Part shown: one piece after another, positions 1 to 5,511 of the stretch
Numbering within the stretch: the first letter of the stretch is position 1
How the letters are laid out: every line of letters starts with the position of its first letter
Program-made: the position numbers and the translations under genes
NCBI GenBank assembly: GCA_003266075.1
Contig: MUZZ01000278.1
Location: forward strand, 7,195 to 13,268
Length of the DNA stretch: 6,074 bases
Reading direction: 5' to 3'
DNA from: Methanosphaera sp. rholeuAM74
Lineage (GTDB): Archaea > Methanobacteriota > Methanobacteria > Methanobacteriales > Methanobacteriaceae
Notes under the pieces: model-generated
The model's database searches: none
What the model was told of the DNA's origin: nothing
What the model saw: only the letters and a program-made list of their open reading frames with translations

Positions 1-199
1 AGACCCAGAACCACCAAAAGACCCACAAGACCCACAAGATCCGGATGACCCTGAACCACCTGAACCAAAACACACAGCCAAAACAAGCAAACCATTCAGA
101 CAAACAACAACATCTGGCTACCAAGACCAATATGAAGAAGAAGCAATGAAATTCATAGCAGAAAGAAGCTACGAAAACCTAATAGGAGGAAACAGATAA
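1..199 (+). CDS. C-terminal end of an upstream virion-assembly protein (partial, 5' end outside window)
   Basis: An open frame enters from the left edge (codons in phase with position 2) and ends at TAA 197-199, giving the last 65 residues of a protein. The first third is a Pro/Asp/Glu-rich repeat of DPQ/DPE/PPE triplets. It is followed by a Thr/Lys/Ser-rich stretch and a short amphipathic, acidic end containing EEEAMKFIAERSYENL. No catalytic motif can be seen. The stop overlaps the capsid gene start by one base (TAATG), so the two are probably translationally coupled. In tailed viruses the gene just before the major capsid gene usually encodes a scaffold, a maturation protease, or a minor head/portal-associated protein. 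The acidic, low-complexity tail would fit a scaffold or the disordered tail of a head protein, but this is inferred from position only. The coding strand is extremely T-poor here. Confidence 0.7.
   Translation, partial: DPEPPKDPQDPQDPDDPEPPEPKHTAKTSKPFRQTTTSGYQDQYEEEAMKFIAERSYENLIGGNR
2..64 (+). repeat. Seven 9-nt units encoding [D/P]-P-x triplets
   Basis: Read in the coding frame, positions 2-64 divide into seven 9-base units that encode DPE, PPK, DPQ, DPQ, DPD, DPE and PPE. Units 3 and 4 (20-28 and 29-37) are identical, GACCCACAA, and the others differ from them by a few bases. The translation is a rigid, extended, acidic Pro-rich linker inside the C-terminal part of the upstream protein. 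The array may continue left of the window, because position 1 is already inside the gene. Short in-frame units like this can change copy number by slippage without breaking the frame. Confidence 0.85.
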
Positions 200-1446
200 T
201 GTCAACATTCATATTACCCGACAGCGCATTCATGCCAGGAGTCATACCAACATATGACCAACTAGAAAAAGAAAGACATGCCACCATCCAATGGTTACCA
301 CAAGACAAAATGCTCAACGCAATACACACAGCAAAAAGTGAAGACCGTAAAATGGAATTCATCAGCAACGTAGGAGACCCATTCTACCACACACAAAACG
401 GTAGCATAGTCAAACCAGGTATGCTACCAGCAGCAGAAGCAACAGCATTCCTAGCAGAAAGAACATACCAGAGTGTATTCCACCAAAAATGTAACTATGA
501 AAGAATAGTAGCCAAAAGAACAAAAAGAGCTTACTATGGTGTAAACGAAACACTTGAAAGTCTTACAAGTGTACAAAATGGTAAACAAAGAGTACGTGAT
601 GATGTCAAAAGAGACAAACACATCCACAGAGACAAAGTACTCGTAAGTGAACCATATGTAGAAACTGCAGATTTCACACGTGAAGATCTTAAAAATCACC
701 TTACCGGTCAAAGATTCCTTCAGGAATATATTAATGCAGTAAGTGGTAAAAGAGAATGGAACCTTGGAATGCTAGAATTATACAGTATCCGAGACCCAAG
801 TGCAGCTGATACCGATGGATTACATGCTAATGATGGATTATTCAAACAATTAGATCAACAATACACTTTCATGAAAGAAAACATAGAAGACAGTAAAAGT
901 TATGAGTATGGTCAAGGTTACTACTGTGGTATCTACGGGACAGGTACAGATAAAATACCACTTGACTTCAGTAAAATGAATAAAGATGCCACCGGTAACA
1001 TAGTAGAACAATTAATTGACATGGAAACACAGTATTACACACAGATGGGTAATTCTGGACAAGAATTCCTGGTCTCACCTGAAGCATATGGTCAACTAAG
1101 AAAACTTGCAGGACACAGAGAAACCGCAAGAGGAGACCAGATACTACTTGACGGTGGAGTACTAAGAGTAAATGGTACAAGTATCACACCATGTATGGAA
1201 TTAGCCCTTCCAAGAAATGGATACAAACAACACGTACTACTTGGTAACTTCAAATCCGGTGTAACCAATGGATTAAGAGAAGATTTCACCACAGAAATCA
1301 ATTACGACTTTGACACATTCATGTGGAAAGTATCAACATTCGTAGACCTTGGTACACTACTTGAACGTGAACAGGATGTTCTTGCTGCTGAAGTAACAAA
1401 CCTTCCAACACAAGTAGCACAACAAGATGGTGATGATTCACCCTGA
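199..1446 (+). CDS. Major capsid protein, HK97-fold-like
   Basis: This 415-residue protein is probably the subunit of the icosahedral head shell. The C-terminal third has the layout of HK97-type capsid proteins: a helix-associated segment FLVSPEAYGQLRKLAG (about residues 290-305), then LLDGGVLRVNGTSITP (316-331), which resembles the peripheral-domain strand-turn before a conserved 'met-pro' loop. Next come VLLGNFKSGVTNGLRED (346-362) and a closing run of strands up to about residue 390. Residues 90-145 are very basic and may contact DNA or form the extended arm. The last 15 residues are acidic and probably disordered. The start is ATG 199, preceded by AGGAGG (184-189) nine bases upstream and overlapping the previous stop. 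Length fits a mid-sized capsid protein, and the downstream connector and tail genes support the call. No N-terminal protease or scaffold domain is visible, so those functions must be encoded upstream. Codon usage drifts along the gene, with T rare in the first ~480 bases and commoner later. Confidence 0.8.
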   Translation: MSTFILPDSAFMPGVIPTYDQLEKERHATIQWLPQDKMLNAIHTAKSEDRKMEFISNVGDPFYHTQNGSIVKPGMLPAAEATAFLAERTYQSVFHQKCNYERIVAKRTKRAYYGVNETLESLTSVQNGKQRVRDDVKRDKHIHRDKVLVSEPYVETADFTREDLKNHLTGQRFLQEYINAVSGKREWNLGMLELYSIRDPSAADTDGLHANDGLFKQLDQQYTFMKENIEDSKSYEYGQGYYCGIYGTGTDKIPLDFSKMNKDATGNIVEQLIDMETQYYTQMGNSGQEFLVSPEAYGQLRKLAGHRETARGDQILLDGGVLRVNGTSITPCMELALPRNGYKQHVLLGNFKSGVTNGLREDFTTEINYDFDTFMWKVSTFVDLGTLLEREQDVLAAEVTNLPTQVAQQDGDDSP

Positions 1447-1477
1447 TATTACCATAGTAGTGGGAGGCTAACTAGCT

Positions 1478-1999
1478 ATGGATACTAATAGATTATTAGC
1501 CAATGCAAGAGTAACATTGGAAGGAAAATTCAACACAATCGAGCAAAACACTAATGAAAAAGGAGAAGTAAACTTCACAAGTGTACCACCTGACACATAC
1601 ACAGTACTGGTTCAGAAAGAAGGATACAAGGATTATCTTCTTCCTTCTCCTATCATTATAAAAAAAGGAAAAAACAATAATCATCAGCAAAAAATCAAAC
1701 TAGAAAAAATACAACCTAAAGCTTCACAGAAAGATATTGATACTCGTACATTAATCATAAAAACACGACAACAAGGTGCAAAGGTACAATTAACCAATTA
1801 TGAAAACAAAAGCACAGTAAATATCACCACAAACAAGAAAGGAGATGCAGTATTTGAAGAAGTACCATTTGGAAACTATGAAATACGCATCCAACTAAGG
1901 GGATATGAAGAATACAGTCGTGACATACTAGTCAACAGTAATAACCGATTAGTACGTGAAATTCCTTGTAAACTAGAACAAATTATCGATATGGGGTGA
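1478..1999 (+). CDS. Two-repeat beta-sandwich protein (carboxypeptidase-regulatory/PEGA-like), candidate capsid decoration protein
   Basis: The 173 residues form two copies of one domain, about residues 9-76 and 100-166, joined by a Lys/Gln-rich linker. Aligned by eye, residues 24-53 and 117-146 share 12 of 30 positions without gaps. Both contain TN-x-KG near the start, V-P in the middle, a Tyr four residues after that P, and GY-x-x-Y at the end. This pattern (turn with KG, then VP-x-x-x-Y, then GY) is typical of seven-stranded Ig-like beta-sandwiches of the carboxypeptidase regulatory/PEGA/Cna-B type. No signal peptide or membrane segment is visible, which argues against a cell-surface adhesin. 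The gene sits between capsid and connector, with GGGAGG (1462-1467) ten bases before ATG 1478. Position and fold suggest a protein that binds the outside of the head, as Ig-like decoration proteins do in other tailed viruses. A head-stabilising or receptor/carbohydrate-binding role is inference. Confidence 0.65.
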   Translation: MDTNRLLANARVTLEGKFNTIEQNTNEKGEVNFTSVPPDTYTVLVQKEGYKDYLLPSPIIIKKGKNNNHQQKIKLEKIQPKASQKDIDTRTLIIKTRQQGAKVQLTNYENKSTVNITTNKKGDAVFEEVPFGNYEIRIQLRGYEEYSRDILVNSNNRLVREIPCKLEQIIDMG

Positions 2000-2000
2000 T
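1993..2000 (+). promoter_or_regulatory. Shine-Dalgarno site GGGGTGAT that selects the TTG start at 2006
   Basis: GGGGTGAT contains GGTGAT, a good match to the complement of the archaeal 16S rRNA 3' end (GGAGGTGAT). It lies five bases before TTG 2006 and overlaps the TGA stop (1997-1999) of the preceding gene, which suggests coupled translation. The alternative starts downstream (GTG 2018 and later ATGs) have no comparable site at suitable spacing. Confidence 0.55.
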
Positions 2001-2005
2001 GACTT

Positions 2006-2500
2006 TTGAACACCATTGTGGAAGATGTACTATTATATCTTCCTGCATGGACTACAAAACCGAAAAAAAATAGAAGCAAAGTCAATGCATACATGGAAGA
2101 TAATGAATTCAAAATATTTCCCGAAAAAGAAGAGGGTAAAGATGAATATGAAGATATCAACATCAGAAAACATATCAGTGAATCAGAAATCATACAAACA
2201 TACCATGTAACAAGGAGCATGGCTGCACAATTCTTGAATCGTACAAAAGTACCAAGTACAGATATATGTTATAATGCATGTATCATGTGGACAGCAGGAA
2301 TACTAATTGAAAAATATAAATTCAAACAAAAATCCACTTTGATTGACGAAGCACATACTATGATCAAACCTTACTTCAACTATCAATTCAAAGTTCTAAA
2401 TAACCATGATAAAAAACAATCTCATCCACAGTATGATAATAAGGTAAGCATTAAAGTAATAGGAGAAGTGTTATGCCCGGAAAATATTCACATGACATAA
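2006..2500 (+). CDS. Probable head-tail connector / adaptor protein
   Basis: This 164-residue protein shows no motif I can recognise with certainty. Residues 20-60 are highly charged (Lys-rich, then Glu-rich). Residues 57-125 look helical, with a hydrophobic segment containing ICYNACIMWTAGILIEKYK (about 87-105). That segment resembles the core helices of small phage connector proteins such as the gp6/gp15-like and YqbG-type families, which form a ring under the portal. The Trp/Cys-containing hydrophobic stretch is too short and too interrupted by charges to be a clear membrane segment. The start is placed at TTG 2006 because of the strong GGTGAT site five bases upstream; GTG 2018 is an alternative. 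The last 28 bases overlap the next gene in another frame. The slot between the capsid-side genes and the gp10-like gene is where contractile-phage modules encode the connector, and that position carries most of the assignment. Confidence 0.5.
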   Translation: MNTIVEDVLLYLPAWTTKPKKNRSKVNAYMEDNEFKIFPEKEEGKDEYEDINIRKHISESEIIQTYHVTRSMAAQFLNRTKVPSTDICYNACIMWTAGILIEKYKFKQKSTLIDEAHTMIKPYFNYQFKVLNNHDKKQSHPQYDNKVSIKVIGEVLCPENIHMT

Positions 2501-2994
2501 CAGTCAAGGCTGACCTGAAAGGATTAAAAAATTTGAAAATACCCAACACTCCAGTATTCAAACCATTAAGTACTGCTATCCGTAAACAGTTCCGGCAGGC
2601 ACAGAAAGCATTAAAACAAAACCTTGACCTAGTATCAGGTACACTTTCTGTTTTCTCTTTTTTAAAGCAAAGAGCAAAACTTTCAGAGAAAGGAAGCATT
2701 ATCACAGGAACATTATACAAGAGTATTCAGATACTAAGACGTAGCAGGTACCGTGCAAGTATTGGTACAAACCTATTCTATGCCCAGTATGTGGAAGAAG
2801 GAAGAGGACCAGTACATGCCAAAAAGAAACCATTTCTAGTATTTAAAATACCTGGTGTAGGATGGATAAGAACCAAAAGTGTAGGACCAGCAAAACCCAG
2901 GTACTACCTGAAAGAAAGTAGCACCCTACTAGAACAAGAAATAGATAATGTAATGACTGATGTAATTGAAGCATTTGGAGAGGGATTCGGATGA
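2473..2994 (+). CDS. HK97 gp10-like head-tail joining / tail completion protein
   Basis: This 173-residue protein has the hallmarks of the HK97 gp10-like family, which acts at the neck where tail meets head. These are a helical basic first half (residues 30-75), then TGTLYKSI (78-85), then SIGTNLFYAQYVEEGRGP (96-113), matching the family pattern 'vGT...YA.yVE.Gtgp'. It closes with AKPRYYLKESS (140-150), comparable to the family's 'kPFl.pA' segment and C-terminal helix. The protein is strongly basic, with KKKP at 117-120. ATG 2473 has AGGAG (2461-2465) seven bases upstream and lies inside the end of the connector gene (28-base overlap). Its TGA overlaps the next ATG as ATGA. An insertion around 114-138 (KKKPFLVFKIPGVGWIRTK) lengthens the loop between the two conserved blocks. 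Confidence 0.72.
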   Translation: MPGKYSHDITVKADLKGLKNLKIPNTPVFKPLSTAIRKQFRQAQKALKQNLDLVSGTLSVFSFLKQRAKLSEKGSIITGTLYKSIQILRRSRYRASIGTNLFYAQYVEEGRGPVHAKKKPFLVFKIPGVGWIRTKSVGPAKPRYYLKESSTLLEQEIDNVMTDVIEAFGEGFG

Positions 2995-3578
2995 AACCAG
3001 AAAATGAAGGAAACGAAAACTTCAGAACAGACATCGAAATATATAAGATGATTAAAGAAAAACAAGAAGGAGGAGACAAACTCCTAAACACTTTCAGAGT
3101 CATACTCGGATACGAGAAAATAGAAGATGCTGATGCTGAAGAAGTAAACACAATATATGTCATAAGAGGACAGGACACACTACTCAAAAAATCCCAGGAA
3201 AGTGAATGGTTCGAAACACATACACAAGTAATCATACACACCAGTAACAGCAGCACTTTTGATGCAATAGAAAAACTAAGAAGTACATACCTACGACTTA
3301 AGAATTATATGAAAAAAGAACCTTTCTGGGCACATACAAAGACAACACAACGTACACCACTATTCGATGAAGAAGGAAGAATATTTGAATTAGCAATAGA
3401 CTTCACAACTCTAGAATTAGAAGAAGCACCATTTGATTATGGCCCTGATGATTATGAAGTATACTTCACAATAGAAAGTAGAATAGAAAATGAAGAAACA
3501 AAAGAATATCCTCCAATAAAAGTTAAAACTCATGCAACAGAATATAATCAATCAAATAATAGGAGACGTTTCGTATAA
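2991..3578 (+). CDS. Probable tail terminator / tail completion protein
   Basis: This is a 195-residue, strongly acidic protein with no motif I can name. It has a charged N-terminus, a Thr/Val-rich middle (about 53-88, with TIYVIRGQD and QVIIHTSNSSTFDAIEKL), a helix around 88-108, then strands containing FELAIDFTTLEL (132-143). The basic end NNRRRF comes after residue 188. Alternating strands plus one helix, a 'VIIHTS...AIEKLRSTYL' core, and a place between a gp10-like gene and a sheath gene all fit tail terminators, which cap the tube after polymerisation. In PBSX-type modules this is the XkdJ/YqbJ slot. The start ATG 2991 overlaps the previous stop by four bases (ATGA), with GGAG at 2977-2980. 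The stop TAA abuts the sheath start in the same frame. The assignment is mainly by position. Confidence 0.5.
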   Translation: MKPENEGNENFRTDIEIYKMIKEKQEGGDKLLNTFRVILGYEKIEDADAEEVNTIYVIRGQDTLLKKSQESEWFETHTQVIIHTSNSSTFDAIEKLRSTYLRLKNYMKKEPFWAHTKTTQRTPLFDEEGRIFELAIDFTTLELEEAPFDYGPDDYEVYFTIESRIENEETKEYPPIKVKTHATEYNQSNNRRRFV

Positions 3579-4916
3579 ATGACAACCCGTGACATAAACA
3601 CAAGAGTAGAAATAACAAACGAAACAGTAAAAGACCTTTCAACACCAGGAGAAGCAGGAAACTTCGGACTTATCGGAGCATTTCCTACAATCAATAAGGA
3701 TGTATACTGTTTCAATAGTGTAGAAGAAGTATATGATAAATATGGAGTAGTACTCAAAAGTAACTCCTGGTACAATTTTGATGGACCAAGAGCATCACAT
3801 TACCTCTTCCACGAAGACACAGAAGACTGCGAAGGAGTAAATCGCCTAACAGTAATAAACATTACAGATGGAACATTACCTGCAGCAAATATCAGTACAA
3901 CAGTAGAAACAAATAAGGATTACAGTACTGCAGCAGCAGAAATAGATGCAACAAAACTATCATATAGTAGTCTTAAAAATGCATTAATCAAATTATCTGA
4001 TGAAGACATAGATGCATTCTTCATTAGTAGTGATATAAGAAATGCAATACCAAAGAAAGATGATGTAAGTTTTAAAGGAACAACATTCTCATCTGCTGGT
4101 AATATTAATGATGTATATGATATGATTGCATATTATGAAAATAATGTGTTCAGTATCCAAAAACCATGTTACTGGATAAACTGGTTAAATAAATTACCCG
4201 GTTCAAATGCTAACAGTAGTGTAACAGGTATAAACACGAACCTCGTAGATGTACCAGGAGTTAAAAGTGAAGCAGAATACTATAACAGTATTGATAAAAC
4301 TAATATTGGTACTGCAGGATGGTATTGTCAACCACTTGAAATTCATGGAGCAACAGTAAATCGTATGGAAGCAGCAGCACACATTGCTGGTTTCATGGCA
4401 ACACAGGGAATAGGAACCAGTCTAACCAACAAGGTAATACCTGGAGTAACAGGAATACCAGAAGGACAAGAAATGTTCTTCGGAAAAGGTGATGCCGGTG
4501 AAATACTAATGAATGCAGGTATACAAGTAGTCAAACCATACAATCGTAACGATGGAACATTCTGTATCAAAAACAGTATTCAACCATGTGGATTTGATGT
4601 AGCACACGTAAGAACAATAGCCTATCTCCTCAGACAGTATGACCTTATAAGTACCATTGGTCAAACCAATGATAATGTACCAGTAGAAGCTCTTAAAGCA
4701 CAAATCAAATCCAAGAGTGAAGAAGTACGTAAACTCAGTAACAGGCTCATAACTGAAGTAACAATTGGTAAAGAAAAAATATTATCTCCATGGAAAATAT
4801 ACATCCCAATTCGTATTAAAATGCGTGGAATTATCAATGTAGTTAAACTTGGAGTAAGCATGGAAATTATAGATGAAAGTAATGCAGTTGAAGTATCATC
4901 CAGCATAGAATCATAA
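3579..4916 (+). CDS. Tail sheath protein (contractile tail)
   Basis: This 445-residue protein is the best marker of a contractile tail. The sheath polymerises around the tail tube and contracts to drive it into the host envelope. Residues 264-290 read EAAAHIAGFMATQGIGTSLT followed by NKVIPGV, the characteristic 'aa.vAG..A...v..SpTnk.i.gv' block of myovirus sheath proteins. Residues 305-330 (DAGEILMNAGIQVVKPYNRN...) match the following 'l...gIn.l....g..v' segment. The N-terminus (23-56: PGEAGNFGLIGAFP...EEVYDKYGV) resembles the N-terminal sheath strand and 'fg..f...yG' region. The protein ends in a C-terminal beta region (405-440) that would donate the inter-subunit linking strand. The acidic middle (100-240) is the variable outer domain. 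ATG 3579 directly follows TAA 3576-3578 in the same frame, so no upstream start is possible. AGGAG (3561-3565) lies 13 bases before it. The length is within the range of compact sheath proteins. Confidence 0.85.
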   Translation: MTTRDINTRVEITNETVKDLSTPGEAGNFGLIGAFPTINKDVYCFNSVEEVYDKYGVVLKSNSWYNFDGPRASHYLFHEDTEDCEGVNRLTVINITDGTLPAANISTTVETNKDYSTAAAEIDATKLSYSSLKNALIKLSDEDIDAFFISSDIRNAIPKKDDVSFKGTTFSSAGNINDVYDMIAYYENNVFSIQKPCYWINWLNKLPGSNANSSVTGINTNLVDVPGVKSEAEYYNSIDKTNIGTAGWYCQPLEIHGATVNRMEAAAHIAGFMATQGIGTSLTNKVIPGVTGIPEGQEMFFGKGDAGEILMNAGIQVVKPYNRNDGTFCIKNSIQPCGFDVAHVRTIAYLLRQYDLISTIGQTNDNVPVEALKAQIKSKSEEVRKLSNRLITEVTIGKEKILSPWKIYIPIRIKMRGIINVVKLGVSMEIIDESNAVEVSSSIES

Positions 4917-4923
4917 GAAATAT

Positions 4924-4929
4924 GGAGGG
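4924..4929 (+). promoter_or_regulatory. Shine-Dalgarno site GGAGGG that selects the TTG start at 4937
   Basis: GGAGGG lies in the 20-base gap between the sheath stop (4914-4916) and TTG 4937, seven bases upstream of that TTG. It is one of the strongest ribosome sites in the window. No ATG lies in the frame near it, so TTG is the likely initiator. A strong site suits a gene whose product is needed in many copies. Confidence 0.6.
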
Positions 4930-4936
4930 ATTCTAA

Positions 4937-5344
4937 TTGGCAACTAATACAAAAACACTCTATGATGCAACATTTATCATTGATGGTGTACCAGTAGATT
5001 GGAATACAGAAGTGGAAGTAACAATAAGTCATGATGCAGATACAGTACAAACAGATAGTGGAAATATAACCACTAACAATCGTAGCCCAGGGGCAAGTTT
5101 CAGTATCACCAGGCATACAAGATTCGAAACAGATAAAGAAAATGCTATTATTGATGCAGTCACCCAATTATCTTACAAAAATGGTGGGGTAGTTACTTTT
5201 ATGGTAACTGAACCTAATGGTACCTTTGTGGTTAATGGGTATGGTACTATTCCTGATGAACGTTCATGGTCTCATAGTACTGGTGAGCTAATGGAGAATA
5301 GTATTGATCTTGTTAGTGAATCTTATGAAGAGTACTTCCTCTAA
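4937..5344 (+). CDS. Probable tail tube protein
   Basis: This is a 135-residue, beta-rich, acidic protein directly after the sheath gene, where contractile phages encode the tube protein that stacks in hexameric rings to form the DNA channel. It has an N-terminal strand (ATFIIDGVPVDWNTEVEVTI, 11-30), then an acidic turn with HDADTVQTDSG (32-42). A loop region (43-64) and a helix-like segment ENAIIDAVTQL (68-78) follow. Final strands contain GGVVTFMVTEPNG (83-95) and ENSIDLVSESYEE (120-132). The helix packed between two beta sheets and the length fit the compact XkdM/gp19-like tube fold, but no residue signature is decisive. The start is TTG 4937 because of GGAGGG upstream. The last ~180 bases use many T-ending codons (GGT, GAT, AAT, ACT, GTT), unlike the A/C-ending codons of the neighbouring genes. 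Confidence 0.65.
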   Translation: MATNTKTLYDATFIIDGVPVDWNTEVEVTISHDADTVQTDSGNITTNNRSPGASFSITRHTRFETDKENAIIDAVTQLSYKNGGVVTFMVTEPNGTFVVNGYGTIPDERSWSHSTGELMENSIDLVSESYEEYFL

Positions 5345-5358
5345 AAAAAAGAAAGAAA

Positions 5359-5383
5359 TATTAATTGACAGTATAAATTAATA
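5359..5383 (+). repeat. Perfect 8-bp inverted repeat (AT-only hairpin)
   Basis: TATTAATT (5359-5366) and AATTAATA (5376-5383) are exact reverse complements around a nine-base loop, 14 bases after the tail tube stop. The stem has no G-C pair, so an RNA hairpin would be weak, and no T-run follows directly. It could be a transcript-end element, a processing site, a protein-binding dyad, or chance in AT-rich DNA. Confidence 0.45.
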
Positions 5384-5403
5384 CCCTGACCCCCCATTAT
5401 AAC

Positions 5404-5412
5404 TTTATAAAA
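5404..5412 (+). promoter_or_regulatory. Candidate archaeal TATA box TTTATAAAA
   Basis: TTTATAAAA is close to the euryarchaeal TATA consensus. Transcription would begin near 5430-5436, leaving a leader of about 75-80 bases before ATG 5512 that contains the second T-tract and TTTTTTGAAAAAA. The preceding sequence (CCCCCATTATAAC) is not a purine-rich BRE, which weakens the call. It competes with the element at 5463-5477. Confidence 0.3.
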
Positions 5413-5422
5413 ACATGTTTTT
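5409..5422. repeat. 14-bp perfect palindrome AAAAACATGTTTTT
   Basis: The sequence equals its own reverse complement, centred between 5415 and 5416. It overlaps the end of the candidate TATA box at 5404-5412 and the start of the first T-tract. With no loop it is better explained as a dyad for a dimeric DNA-binding protein (operator) than as an RNA hairpin. Its A/T arms make a chance occurrence quite possible. Confidence 0.4.
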
Positions 5423-5438
5423 TTATTATTTATTTTTT
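5418..5438 (+). terminator. Candidate archaeal T-tract terminator for the head/sheath/tube transcript
   Basis: On the + strand there are seven T (5418-5424), then ATTATTTA, then six T (5433-5438), about 75-95 bases after the tail tube stop. Euryarchaeal RNA polymerase terminates at T-rich tracts of the non-template strand without needing a stable hairpin. This is the longest T-rich stretch in a coding strand that is otherwise poor in T. Confidence 0.5.
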
Positions 5439-5462
5439 CAACATACCTCGACTAGTTTTTTG

Positions 5463-5477
5463 AAAAAATAAATATTA
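5463..5477 (+). promoter_or_regulatory. Candidate BRE/TATA promoter for the tail chaperone gene
   Basis: The A-run AAAAAA (5463-5468) followed by TAAATATTA (5469-5477) resembles a purine-rich BRE plus TATA box. The usual spacing of about 22-27 bases would start transcription near 5494-5500. That gives either a leaderless mRNA at ATG 5494 or a very short leader carrying GGAG (5496-5499) before ATG 5512. The preceding TTTTTTGAAAAAA makes an A-tract dyad that may bend DNA. The TATA match is imperfect. Confidence 0.35.
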
Positions 5478-5495
5478 CAACCCACTAAATTAAAT

Positions 5496-5499
5496 GGAG
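5496..5499 (+). promoter_or_regulatory. GGAG ribosome site favouring ATG 5512 over in-frame ATG 5494
   Basis: Two in-frame ATGs lie at 5494 and 5512. GGAG (5496-5499) is 12 bases before ATG 5512, whereas nothing similar precedes ATG 5494. The longer form would add the six residues MENKIP and is likely only if the transcript is leaderless from about 5494. Confidence 0.45.
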
Positions 5500-5511
5500 A
5501 ACAAGATACCC

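Larger units (their letters stand above)
5345..5511 (+). other. Intergenic control region between tail tube and tail chaperone genes
   Basis: This 167-base stretch is the only real gap in the window; the other gene junctions are overlaps or gaps of at most 31 bases. It has no plausible ORF. In order it holds an A-run after the stop, an AT-only hairpin (5359-5383), a run of six C (5390-5395), a TATA-like TTTATAAAA (5404-5412), a 14-base palindrome (5409-5422), T-tracts (5418-5424 and 5433-5438), TTTTTTGAAAAAA (5456-5468), and a TATA-like element before the next gene. It probably ends one transcript and starts another. Confidence 0.6.

Noticed and set aside
451..711. Minus-strand open frame, Phe/Cys/Tyr-rich, and other minus-strand frames (153-368, 968-1301, 1496-1690, 1876-2220, 2451-2720, 2843-3256, 3548-3775, 4343-5167)
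   Set aside because: All lie opposite confidently coding + strand genes, have odd hydrophobic or Cys/Ser-rich composition typical of antisense of A-rich genes, and leave no room for independent promoters.
1447..1477. Possible promoter in the gap between capsid and beta-sandwich genes
   Set aside because: The 31 bases hold a clear ribosome site but no TATA-like sequence, so cotranscription is simpler.
1478..1999. Reading the two-repeat beta-sandwich protein as a host cell-surface adhesin
   Set aside because: There is no signal peptide, membrane anchor or long repeat array, and the gene is embedded between capsid and connector genes in the same tight cluster.
2016..2210. Overlapping + strand frame of 64 codons inside the connector gene
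   Set aside because: It is Lys/Met-rich, has no homology I can see, no good ribosome site, and is fully covered by the longer connector frame that has one.
199..5344. Tailocin or phage-like protein-translocation system instead of a virus
   Set aside because: Capsid, connector and gp10-like head-joining genes are intact and adjacent; particles without heads normally lack or degrade the capsid gene. The rest of the genome is not visible, so a defective provirus remains possible.
5365..5377. TTGACA next to TATAAA, resembling bacterial -35 and -10 boxes
   Set aside because: The two are separated by one base instead of about 17, and nothing like a -10 box occurs at the right distance.
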